Shown here one piece after another: positions 1-8,233 of a stretch of 64,000 nucleotides of DNA (the first letter of the stretch is position 1; the number at the start of each line of letters is the position of its first letter). The stretch lies in contig KB235926.1 in NCBI GenBank assembly GCA_000332255.1, forward strand, positions 3,164,878-3,228,877, given 5' to 3'. The DNA comes from a cyanobacterium PCC 7702 (GTDB lineage: Bacteria; Cyanobacteriota; Cyanobacteriia; Cyanobacteriales; Nostocaceae). A program made the translations under genes and the position numbers. The notes under the pieces are model-generated. The model was given only the letters and a program-made list of their open reading frames with translations, was not told where the DNA came from and did no database searches.

Positions 1-221
1 TCAGCCCAAGCCTGACGAGCCATAGAATTGAGCTTGTTCGCCCAAGAGAATTCATCAGTCAGAACTTTGCAATAAGCGCTCAGTTCGTATCGCCCGATTG
101 CTTTGTTCTCGATCCAGTATTTGATGCAACAGTTGCGGACAAAACGTGCAGTAGGAATCGCTTCATCAAGCTTTTCGTATTGATGCTTTTCGCCCTCAAG
201 TTTTGCTTCAAATACCAGCAT
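1..221 (-). CDS. tnpB: TnpB/OrfB of an IS605/IS1341-type element, N-terminal part only
   Basis: An open frame runs from an ATG at 221 down to the window's left edge with no stop, giving about 73 residues that begin MLVFEAKLEGEKHQ and continue with RFVRNCCIKYWI and later ELSAYCKVL. This is the typical N-terminal region of the OrfB/TnpB transposon proteins (RNA-guided DNA nucleases related to Cas12). The RuvC-like catalytic residues and the zinc finger lie in the part outside the window, so activity cannot be judged. No tnpA is visible on the right side within the 213 bases before the next gene, which fits an IS1341-type (tnpB-only) element. The right-hand element boundary was not found. Confidence 0.8.
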   Translation of the reverse strand, partial: MLVFEAKLEGEKHQYEKLDEAIPTARFVRNCCIKYWIENKAIGRYELSAYCKVLTDEFSWANKLNSMARQAWA

Positions 222-434
222 TTACGTTGTTGCTCTTAATATAAATTATTCTATTCTGAACACAGAAATAGGAAAAGTCCCCTAGAAGGGAGAGGCTTTA
301 GATCCATTGTTTTCGGTAACGTAGGGAATACAAAATTGTCGCGCGATCAAAGCAACCCCAGTGGCTATAAGTAGGAGAATTATTGAAACACTGACTAAAG
401 AAGCGACATCCAGTTTAATTTTGGGAAATTTACT

Positions 435-1112
435 TTAAACCAATCCAGAACGTAAAGCAACAACTGCTGCTTGGACGCGATCGTCTACAGATAATTTATT
501 CATAATTCCGCGGACGTGAGTTTTAACGGTGTTGGGACTAAGGTAAAGTTTTTCAGCAATTTCTGGGTTGCTGTATCCTTCCACCATCAGTTTCAAAACT
601 TCTAATTCTCGTTCGGAGAGGTTGGCAATATTTGCTTTTGGGGAGGGCGGTTTGAGATTTTCTATAACTTGTCTGGCGATTTGGGGATCAAGATAGGTTG
701 CGCCTTCAACAGCTGCGGCGATCGCATGCAAAAGCCTTTCTACGGTTGCTCCTTTGATACAGTATGCATCTGCTCCGCTAGATAAGGCAGCAATTATTTC
801 CGTTTCCGTTTTGTGGGATGTGAGCATGACTACATGAGTTTCTGGTAATGCTGCTTTGATTTGCTGCGTTGCCGCAATACCATCCAGTCGCGGTAACCCA
901 ATATCCATAACTACCACATCTGGTTTGAGTTTTAGTGCTGCCTGTACGCCCAAGTAGCCATCTTCAGCTTGTCCGACGATTTCTAATTGGGGATGGGCTA
1001 TCAGTGACTGTTCCAGACCCAACTGCATCATCGGATCGTCTTCAATTATCAAGACTCGCAAAGGAGGAGCTTGTGGTGGGAGGAGGAGGTGCAAAGAAGT
1101 ATCGACAGACAT
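435..1112 (-). CDS. NarL/FixJ-family response regulator
   Basis: Two-domain transcriptional response regulator of 225 residues. Receiver domain at about residues 18-135 with the acidic pair EDD and the phospho-acceptor Asp at about 70 in VVVMDIGLP; the conserved Lys is in AYCIKGA. The C-terminal LuxR-type helix-turn-helix at about 163-215 contains LSERELEVLKL and SPNTVKTHV. It would bind DNA after phosphorylation by a sensor kinase. No kinase gene lies beside it, so it is an orphan and its signal is unknown. The first 17 residues are a Pro/Leu-rich lead-in and the true start may be slightly internal. Confidence 0.88.
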   Translation of the reverse strand: MSVDTSLHLLLPPQAPPLRVLIIEDDPMMQLGLEQSLIAHPQLEIVGQAEDGYLGVQAALKLKPDVVVMDIGLPRLDGIAATQQIKAALPETHVVMLTSHKTETEIIAALSSGADAYCIKGATVERLLHAIAAAVEGATYLDPQIARQVIENLKPPSPKANIANLSERELEVLKLMVEGYSNPEIAEKLYLSPNTVKTHVRGIMNKLSVDDRVQAAVVALRSGLV

Positions 1113-1163
1113 GTTAGTATTGGAGCTTTAAAATCTTAACTTAGCCGGTAGAGATTTATGGTT

Positions 1164-2174
1164 TTATTCTTCCACGCGATATCCAAATTCTGCTAAGTGT
1201 ATGCGGGACTGACGCCATTTTGGCTGTACTTTGACGAACAATTCTAGGTAAACTTTACCTGCAATTAACTTTTGAATTTGTTCCCTAGCTGCGCTACCAA
1301 TGGCTTTCAGCATTGACCCACCTTTACCGATGAGAATTCCTTTTTGAGAATCGCGCTCGACGTGGATAGTTGCCAAGATGCGGGTAACGGTTGGTGTTTC
1401 TTGCACTTGGTCGATAGATACAGCCACAGAATGGGGAACTTCTTCTCGTGTTAGCAGTAAAATTTGTTCTCGAATCAATTCACCCATGATAAAGCGTTCT
1501 GGCTGGTCGGTTACCAAGTCGGGAGGATAATAGTAAGGACCTGGTTCGAGGTGTTGAATGAGTAATTGTTGTAGTTCTGGCAATCCAGCACCGGTTTTGG
1601 CAGAAAATTTTATTGTTTGCCATTGTTGGGAGCTGGCCAGCTGAGCGTAGCTAGCATCGATTTTGAGAAAATCTGATGGTTGTTCGTCTATTTTGTTCAA
1701 GCCTAGAATCACCGGTGTACTGCTGCGAGCAAGCAAATCAGCAATATAGCGATCGCCTGCGCCGCAAATTGTTGTGGCATCAACTACAAACAGTACCACA
1801 TCCACCGACTCTATTGCTATTTTGGCATTTTTTACCAGTACTTCTCCTAGTTGATGATGGGGTTTGTGAATTCCAGGGGTGTCCACAAAAATTAGCTGTG
1901 CTTCTTTTGTGGTTAAAATTCCTCTCAAACGATTGCGCGTCGTTTGAGCTACTGGCGATGTAATGGCTATTTTTTGTCCTACTAACTGATTCATCAACGT
2001 AGATTTACCGACATTAGGGCGACCAATAATGCCGATAAAACCCGATTTGAATCCGGGAGGAGCTTGGGGAACCATCCCCTGTGTTGTTTCTAAGGAAAAG
2101 TTGTCATTATTACTACTATTCACCGGTAATTTTATTAAACCTGTTGGTAGTGAATACTTACATGATGATTGCAA
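1164..2174 (-). CDS. era: GTPase Era
   Basis: Ras-like GTPase needed for 16S rRNA processing and 30S subunit maturation. G1 is GRPNVGKST, G3 is DTPGIH, G4 is NKID, and the C-terminal KH domain shows the GKGGSMLKAIG loop followed by KVYLELFVKV. The frame gives 336 residues from a TTG at 2174; the family core begins at APPGFKSGFIG. Cyanobacterial Era proteins carry an extension of roughly 30 residues, so a GTG at 2123 or the ATG at 2075 are also possible starts; no clear ribosome-binding site decides between them. Product certain, start uncertain. Confidence 0.95.
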   Translation of the reverse strand: MQSSCKYSLPTGLIKLPVNSSNNDNFSLETTQGMVPQAPPGFKSGFIGIIGRPNVGKSTLMNQLVGQKIAITSPVAQTTRNRLRGILTTKEAQLIFVDTPGIHKPHHQLGEVLVKNAKIAIESVDVVLFVVDATTICGAGDRYIADLLARSSTPVILGLNKIDEQPSDFLKIDASYAQLASSQQWQTIKFSAKTGAGLPELQQLLIQHLEPGPYYYPPDLVTDQPERFIMGELIREQILLLTREEVPHSVAVSIDQVQETPTVTRILATIHVERDSQKGILIGKGGSMLKAIGSAAREQIQKLIAGKVYLELFVKVQPKWRQSRIHLAEFGYRVEE

Positions 2175-2294
2175 GGGGCGCGATCGCTTATGCCTATATC
2201 TAATCTACTACTAAATATATTTGACAAAGCAAATGTCAAGTATAGAAACAACCCCTTGATAGCAAGCACTCTCTTTTGGATCCAAAATTAAACC

Positions 2295-3339
2295 TTAGCT
2301 ACTCACTCCCATTACAAACTCTCCCTAGTTGGCGCACTGGTTAGTGGAAACATCATAAACATCCATCTTCTTGTGCACAAACATCAATTCCCCTTGGTAG
2401 CTCACCTTCTCTATTAAAATTGAGAATTTAATAAATACGTTCTTTGGCTTTAACTTCACTACCTAATTCAGATCTTGATTTAATCATCCCACCTACTGGT
2501 GCATAATATTTTTTAATTTCACTTTTGACTAGAAAAGTAGTTTCATAATTGCTATATTCTTAGGGAAAATTAGTATTTTTAATACCCCCTTTTTGACTAA
2601 ATAATTTTTTAGATCGCGAACACACTGGGTGACAGAATTAAAAAGTATTTGCATGCCTGTTCCTAATTCTAATTTCCAAGATTCTATATTAAACTGAATT
2701 TCTCTACATAGTTTTTTTCAAGCGCTCTTCTAGTGCCAACCAGGGCTTTATAAAAGCTTTATCAAAGGCGTCGCCTCATATCCATATAGTAAAATTGCCA
2801 GTTTGAATAAAAAGTATTTGGCAGTTGCTTCTCGATTTCGGAAATAAAAAATGTAATTTAAACCTTGATTTGTGGAGCTGCGCAAATCAATTAAGCAGTC
2901 AGAATCTATACACAAAGATTGAAGTTGATAGCAGAATTTTTATGTATAATGAACGCTAGTATGGGAATTCATTTTTTGAGGAGAAGAGAAAAATTTTGCT
3001 GAAGCAAGTGGCGATAATTTTGTTTAATAATTTCTTCATCTAAATTCCAAAAGATACGGTTCCAGTCTTTGCATTCATACGCACAGTATCGGGAGAAATG
3101 GTGAGTTCTTTCATTAGTTCCCACGGGGTTACAAACGGGAACTAACCAAATTTCACCTGTTAAATCAGTATCATCTACTGTCAGTAAAAACTCGATGAAC
3201 CTATTTATGCACCGTGTAAATTAGATTGGATGTAGATTTTTTACCATGGTAAGCACCAATAAATTTGTATACTTACACAAACAGGCGATCGCGTTCTGGC
3301 CATTTGCCCTAGAGGAATAGTAGAAATAGTGGGAAGCAT
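2295..3339 (-). pseudogene. Decayed M14-family succinylglutamate desuccinylase/aspartoacylase
   Basis: Reading the minus strand across three frames recovers a nearly full-length family member: MLPTISTIPLGQMA at the start (ATG at 3339), then YIQSNLHGA, then GEIWLVPVCNPVGTNERTHH with CKDWNRIFW, then LIDLRSSTNQGLNY, then KAFIKPWLALEERLK, and near the end YYAPVGGMIKSR, GIDVCAQEDG and EFVMGVSS before a stop at 2295. The pieces are in the right order and spacing but are separated by frameshifts, deletions (the zinc-ligand region after NLHGA is shortened) and stop codons. The intact family removes acyl groups from amino-acid derivatives using a zinc ion. No function is expected here. Confidence 0.85.
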
Positions 3340-3520
3340 GTTTTTGTATTATCTAAGTATTTCGATCTGATATTTTCAAGGTAGATGGCAAAGGTACGCC
3401 CAGCACGCAAAAGGAAGGCCTTTACTACTATCCTGACGGGAAGCTACCTTCAACGTCTAGGTGAGGGAGACCCTATCTTTTCAGAATCTGGTTTGATCCG
3501 TTTCCTGTAACCTTTAGCCT

Positions 3521-4111
3521 GTGAGTATGGAACTAGAAGCATTGCTGCGAAATCACCGCAAAATTCGCGCTATTGGTTTTGATGATGCTCCTTTTGTTCG
3601 CCGTTCCAACTATCCAGTTGGTGTTGCAGGAGTTGTCTGTGCAAATACTCGCTTTGAAGGAATGGTTTGGGGTGAAATCCAAGCAGATGGTTGGGATGCT
3701 ACGGATATTCTCTGTCAAATGCTTATTGGTAGCAAATTTTTACCACAGCTGCACGTGGTTCTACTTGATGGCATTTCTCTAGGCGGGTTTAATGTGATTA
3801 ACTTGCCACAGTTAGCGCAACGACTAAAACGTCCTTGTATTGCACTGATGCGACGCAAACCAGACTTAAACGCTGTTGAGGAAGCTATACAAAAACTGCC
3901 ACAATCAGAACAAAGACTGGAAATTTTACGCCAAGCTGGCCCTATCTATGAATATCCGCCCTTTTACTTTCAAGTTTATGGCGCCGAGCCAGAAGTAAGC
4001 GCCCAGGTACTGCGATGTTTAACAGATTGCGGTCATGTTCCAGAAGCGTTGCGTCTTGCTCACCTAATTGGTGCTGCGGTTATTAAAGGAGAAAGCGGAA
4101 GACAAGCTTGA
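3521..4111 (+). CDS. DUF99 family protein (endonuclease V-like fold)
   Basis: Protein of 196 residues matching the DUF99 family: IRAIGFDDAPF near the N-terminus, VAGVVCANTRFEGMVWGEI, then VVLLDGISLGGFNVI. DUF99 proteins share a fold with endonuclease V, and the acidic residues in GFDDAPF and LLDGIS are at the places expected for metal binding, but their biochemical role is not established. The frame can start at a GTG (3521) or at an ATG two codons later (3527). It stands between a pseudogene and a hydrolase on the same strand, with a 111-base gap to the latter. Confidence 0.85.
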   Translation: MSMELEALLRNHRKIRAIGFDDAPFVRRSNYPVGVAGVVCANTRFEGMVWGEIQADGWDATDILCQMLIGSKFLPQLHVVLLDGISLGGFNVINLPQLAQRLKRPCIALMRRKPDLNAVEEAIQKLPQSEQRLEILRQAGPIYEYPPFYFQVYGAEPEVSAQVLRCLTDCGHVPEALRLAHLIGAAVIKGESGRQA

Positions 4112-4222
4112 GACAAAATTTGGGCGTTTGGATGGGCAGTTGTTCGTCAAAATAGGGCTTATATTGGGTTTATCTCTATATCTATAAAGCTGGATTTTCT
4201 CCCTACCATTGGGGTTGTTTCC

Positions 4223-5884
4223 ATGCACGATCTCAAATTAAATTTACCCAAAGTATTTCCTTATTTTTCCCAGCTTGTTGCTTGTACTTTATTTATTAGC
4301 TCCAGTATCATAGCCACTTTAGTTACTCGTCCTGTTTGGAGTGCAGAACGATTTACTCTTTCCTATGGAGTTTTGCAGCGTTCTGTTTCCATTGATTCTT
4401 TAGAAAAGTATGCTAAAACAGGCAAAGTAGATGATGAGCTAGCGGCCTACGTTCAGTATGCACCCAAGGAGCAACTCGAACAGTTACGAAAAGTTTTACT
4501 AACTGCGATTCCTTTGAATGCTGTACAAGTTTCGCAATTTCTTTACACACCGATTGGAGAAAGATTGTTAGAAAATTTGGCACAAGTTATTCAAGGAGAA
4601 GGTCATTCTTCTGATTTGCGTGCTATTCGTGCGGCTTTGATTTTAGCAGCAGCCCAACCTGGAAACTTTACTTTGCTGAATATATTCCGTAAATTTCCTT
4701 CCAGGGAGATTTCGATTAATTTAGTCCGCAGTTTAGAGATTGCTCAGTCATTTCGCAATTTAGTCAATCAAACTCAGCAGGCGATCGCGCTTATCAACCA
4801 GGAATTCCAGCAACAGGCAAATGCTAGTGTTCAAAAGCTGAATAATCCTGCCAAGATAAATTTACTACAGCCAGGATCCTTTCAATGGCAAAAGCAAACT
4901 ATTACACTTTCAAATCAATTGTCCCATCGTTCCTTTCCTGCGGACATTTACCTACCCATTATCTCCAACCCCAGTCCCGTGATCGTGATCTCCCACGGAC
5001 TCGGTTCCGATCGCACTAGTTTTGCTTATTTGGCTGAACGTCTAGCCTCCTATGGTTTTGCGGTTGCGGTTCCAGAACACCCTGCTAGTAATTCTCAACA
5101 GCTGCAAGCATTATTGTCGGGCAAATCAGATCAAGTTACCAGTCCCTGGGAATTTGTGAACAGACCTTTGGATATCAAGTATCTGTTGGACGAACTCGCT
5201 CGTCTTTCCCAGGTCGATCCGGTTTTTCGAGGACGTTTGAATCTGCAAAAAGTAGGTGTAGTTGGTCAGTCTTTTGGAGGATACACGGCTTTAGCACTCG
5301 CAGGTGCTGCTATTAATTTTGAGCAACTGCAAAAAAGTTGTCCCCATACAAAAGATACACTGAATATTTCCCTTTTGCTGCAGTGTTTGGCTTTAGAGCT
5401 ACCCCGGTCTCGTCAATACAATCTCTCCGATTCCCGCGTCAAAGCAGCGATCGCTATTAACCCAATTGATAGCGTGATTTTTGGTCAAAAAAGTCTCGCT
5501 CAAATCAAAATTCCTGTCATGATCGTATCTGGCAGCGCCGATCCCATTGCTTTGACCCTTCCAGAACAAATTCAGCCTTTCACTTGGTTAAAAAGTTTTG
5601 ACAAGTATTTAGTATTAATTAATAATGGTACCCATTTTTCTACTATTGGAGAATCGCCTAACTCTGGCGTACCGGTACCAGACTGGGCCGTTGGTCCTAA
5701 TCCTCCCTTAGCACGTCGTTATGTAGATGTTTTGAGCGTTGCCTTTTTTCAAACTTATGTTAACAATCAGTTAAGTTACGCACCCTATCTAAGTGCAAAT
5801 TATATCAATAGTGTCAGTCAACAACCACTGCCACTTTCTATGGTGCGATCGCTTGAACTTAACAGCAGTAGTATTTCTCCCTAA
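4223..5884 (+). CDS. Exported DUF1400 / alpha-beta hydrolase protein
   Basis: Protein of 553 residues. An N-terminal hydrophobic segment (about residues 14-36, ending near VWSAER) looks like a signal peptide. It is followed by a DUF1400 domain, a cyanobacterial helical domain (SYGVLQRSVSIDSLEKYAKTG start), and from about residue 225 an alpha/beta hydrolase domain. The oxyanion region is VISHGLGSDRTSF, the nucleophile elbow is GQSFGG with Ser350, and candidate acid and His are in SGSADPIAL and NNGTHFS. Likely a periplasmic or membrane-associated esterase/lipase; the substrate is unknown. The stop is only 7 bases before the cysteine desulfurase start, so the two may be cotranscribed. Confidence 0.88.
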   Translation: MHDLKLNLPKVFPYFSQLVACTLFISSSIIATLVTRPVWSAERFTLSYGVLQRSVSIDSLEKYAKTGKVDDELAAYVQYAPKEQLEQLRKVLLTAIPLNAVQVSQFLYTPIGERLLENLAQVIQGEGHSSDLRAIRAALILAAAQPGNFTLLNIFRKFPSREISINLVRSLEIAQSFRNLVNQTQQAIALINQEFQQQANASVQKLNNPAKINLLQPGSFQWQKQTITLSNQLSHRSFPADIYLPIISNPSPVIVISHGLGSDRTSFAYLAERLASYGFAVAVPEHPASNSQQLQALLSGKSDQVTSPWEFVNRPLDIKYLLDELARLSQVDPVFRGRLNLQKVGVVGQSFGGYTALALAGAAINFEQLQKSCPHTKDTLNISLLLQCLALELPRSRQYNLSDSRVKAAIAINPIDSVIFGQKSLAQIKIPVMIVSGSADPIALTLPEQIQPFTWLKSFDKYLVLINNGTHFSTIGESPNSGVPVPDWAVGPNPPLARRYVDVLSVAFFQTYVNNQLSYAPYLSANYINSVSQQPLPLSMVRSLELNSSSISP

Positions 5885-5891
5885 AGTTAAT

Positions 5892-7058
5892 ATGTCTAGT
5901 CGTCCTATCTACCTCGATAACCACGCCACCACACCTGTTGACGAACGGGTATTGACAGCAATGCTACCCTATTTCACAGAACATTTTGGCAACCCAGCCA
6001 GTGTTAGTCACCTATACGGTTGGGAAGCACAAGCAGCTGTGAAAAAGTCGCGGGAAATTTTAGCTGCAGCTATTAACGCCACACCAGAAGAAATTATCTT
6101 TACCAGCGGTGCGACGGAAGCAAACAACTTAGCTATTAAAGGAGTTGCAGAAGCTTATTTTCAAAAAGGACAGCACATTATCACTGTTGCCACCGAGCAT
6201 AACGCAGTTCTAGACCCTTGCAATTACCTGCAATCTCTCGGTTTTGAAATTACTATTCTTCCAGTGCAAAAAGACGGACTGATAAATACAAGCGACCTGG
6301 AAAAAGCTTTGCGTCCGGATACTATTTTGGTTTCGGTAATGGCGGCCAATAATGAAATCGGGGTATTGCAGCCACTAGCAGAAATTGGTAGCATCTGCCG
6401 AGAACGTGGTGTTATTTTCCACAGCGACGCAGCTCAGGCCATCGGTAAAATTCCTTTGGATGTGCAAGCGATGAAAATTGATTTGTTATCCCTCACAGCA
6501 CATAAAATTTACGGACCAAAAGGAATTGGCGCGCTGTATGTCCGTCGTCGCAACCCAAGAGTGCAAATCGCTCCCCAGCTACATGGAGGTGGACACGAAG
6601 GGGGTATGCGTTCTGGTACTTTGTACACTCCCCAAATTGTTGGCTTTGCAAAGGCGGTGGAAATAGCTTTGCAACAACAAACCACAGAAAACCAACGTCT
6701 CGCTCAACTACGATCGAGATTGTGGGAAGTACTTTCCTCTTTGGAGGGAATTTATCTCAACGGACACCCTAACCAGCGCCTTGCAGGAAATTTGAATATT
6801 AGTGTCGAGGGAGTAGATGGTGCAGCATTGTTGTTAGCATTGCAACCTGTAGTGGCGGTGTCTTCTGGTGCTGCTTGCTCTTCTGCGACTGCTACCCCAT
6901 CCCACGTCCTCAAAGCACTAGGACATCCGGAAAAGTTAGCTTACGCTTCGGTGCGATTTGGTATCGGCCGATTTAATACGGCGCAAGAAATTGATATAGT
7001 TGCAAAACACGTTGTTTCTACCATTCAAAGTTTGCGCAAGCAAGCAATAACAATCTAG
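5892..7058 (+). CDS. Cysteine desulfurase (IscS/NifS family)
   Basis: PLP-dependent enzyme of 388 residues that takes sulfur from cysteine for Fe-S cluster and other thiocofactor assembly. It begins IYLDNHATTPVD, has the PLP-phosphate-binding region SGATEANNLA, the Schiff-base lysine in TAHKIYGPKG (Lys205) and the persulfide-forming cysteine in SSGAACSSA (Cys329). The ATG at 5892 was chosen because homologues begin just before YLDNHATT; the longer frame from 5793 overlaps the upstream gene. No iscU, iscA or nif genes lie nearby, so it is not part of a nif cluster here. Confidence 0.95.
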   Translation: MSSRPIYLDNHATTPVDERVLTAMLPYFTEHFGNPASVSHLYGWEAQAAVKKSREILAAAINATPEEIIFTSGATEANNLAIKGVAEAYFQKGQHIITVATEHNAVLDPCNYLQSLGFEITILPVQKDGLINTSDLEKALRPDTILVSVMAANNEIGVLQPLAEIGSICRERGVIFHSDAAQAIGKIPLDVQAMKIDLLSLTAHKIYGPKGIGALYVRRRNPRVQIAPQLHGGGHEGGMRSGTLYTPQIVGFAKAVEIALQQQTTENQRLAQLRSRLWEVLSSLEGIYLNGHPNQRLAGNLNISVEGVDGAALLLALQPVVAVSSGAACSSATATPSHVLKALGHPEKLAYASVRFGIGRFNTAQEIDIVAKHVVSTIQSLRKQAITI

Positions 7059-7169
7059 TCCTCGCTGCTAAAAAAATCGCAGCGATGGTTTACTTGTGAC
7101 GATAAGCATTGTCTATATGGAATATTTACCTTTTTTATCAAGGAGTATTGACTATTTGTAACAAATTCG

Positions 7170-7241
7170 TTAACATAATTTACATAAGTTAACAAAATAT
7201 GTAAAATTATTACCTCTTGCTTCAGTATCTCCCATCGACAT
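7170..7241 (-). other. 23-codon ORF with a strong ribosome-binding site
   Basis: On the minus strand a GGAGG lies 7 to 8 bases before an ATG at 7241. The frame reads MSMGDTEARGNNF and then TYFVNLCKLC before a stop at 7170. The ribosome-binding site and a polar start are better than chance for this AT-rich spacer, but I do not recognise the peptide. It could be a leader peptide, or the 5' remnant of a lost gene. Confidence 0.25.
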
Positions 7242-7255
7242 TTGGATTCCTCCAA

Positions 7256-7286
7256 CCCGCCTCGGTGTTAAAGCCGGGGTTTTTTA
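7256..7286 (+). terminator. Rho-independent terminator downstream of the cysteine desulfurase
   Basis: Stem CCTCGG/CCGGGG (7260-7265 with 7274-7279, one G-U pair) around an 8-base loop is followed directly by a run of T residues at 7280-7285. The orientation fits transcripts arriving from the hydrolase-cysteine desulfurase pair, about 200 bases after the last stop codon. Confidence 0.6.
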
Positions 7287-7407
7287 TATTAATTAATAAT
7301 TTGCTAGTTACCAAAGTGTTATTTTGCTAATCAGGAGCAAATTCTATCGGCAAAATTTTAGGCATGAAGCAAAAAATTATATAGACCCCAAGCTCATCCT
7401 TGTAATT

Positions 7408-8150
7408 CTAGAATTCAACTTCGCTAATAACCGCTTGTCCCAGAAATTTTGCTTGTTCGCGAGAAAACCATGCTATGTTGATCTGATAGCGCTTGGTTGA
7501 TGTAGTAAGGGGAATTTTTAGTTGATGAACATCCCATAGCATTGGATTTGGTTTAATTTTTTCTGGAGGGGCGTATTCATTTAATAAAAATGTGTCCTTT
7601 TCTACAACAGAGGTGTTGGTAGAGCGATCGCCCAGATTAATCTTGAGGAAAGCATCTGGCGGCAAGGGTGTGAGAAATTTCCAATACAATGTGAGAATCA
7701 AATTTTGGTTTCCAGGCACTTTTGGTTGATGCAAGTCATAATAACCCAGCCAACAATCCCAATTGCAGCACGGGTAAGAGACGATATGCCAGTACCAGAA
7801 GAAGTGATTGCTGCTTGTACCAAACTGGGTATGACCTACAGAGGAATGGCAAATTTTTGGATGTCTAGACAGGTGCTGATATCTGAGGGTAAAGCTGCAC
7901 CGAAAAAGCCGTTGAAAAGTTTGTGCAGCCAACAATTTAACCACATGCTACTACCGCTGAGCCACATGTTGGGAACTTCTGCATGGTGCTTGAGAAAGGT
8001 ACGAGTAAAGTCTCCTTGTCTCAGGCGTTTGATAAACTGGCTACCACGATACATCCACAACCCTTCGTCTGTGTTGAGGGAAGCGGTGATTGCTAAAGTG
8101 CGTAGCATGAATGAAACAAAAAAGATGGCAAGCAGTGTTGGGGAGTATCC
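7408..8150 (-). pseudogene. Decayed GT39-like (dolichyl-phosphate-mannose type) glycosyltransferase
   Basis: An N-terminal piece (about 8150-7836) reads SPTLLAIFFVSFMLRTLAI, then SLNTDEGLWMYRGSQFIKRL and KHHAEVPNMWLSGSSMWLN. This is the start of polyprenol-phosphate-dependent membrane glycosyltransferases of the GT39/ArnT group, with the acidic DEG motif after the first membrane segment. A second piece in another frame (7780-7408) reads GYYDLHQPKVPGNQN, TLYWKFLTPLPPDAF and ends FLGQAVISEVEF, a plausible C-terminal tail. The multi-pass middle of about 300 residues is missing and the frames do not join. The family assignment rests on the N-terminal piece. Confidence 0.65.
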
Positions 8151-8233
8151 TTACTTGCCAGGGTCAAGATATTGTTGACTACACAGAATTAGCCCCTTTA
8201 GGTTTTGCTACGTAGAGGGGACAAAGTGCAATA

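Noticed and set aside
7705-8178. 157-codon plus-strand frame
   Set aside because: It is antisense to the decayed GT39 gene, whose minus-strand blocks explain the sequence better.
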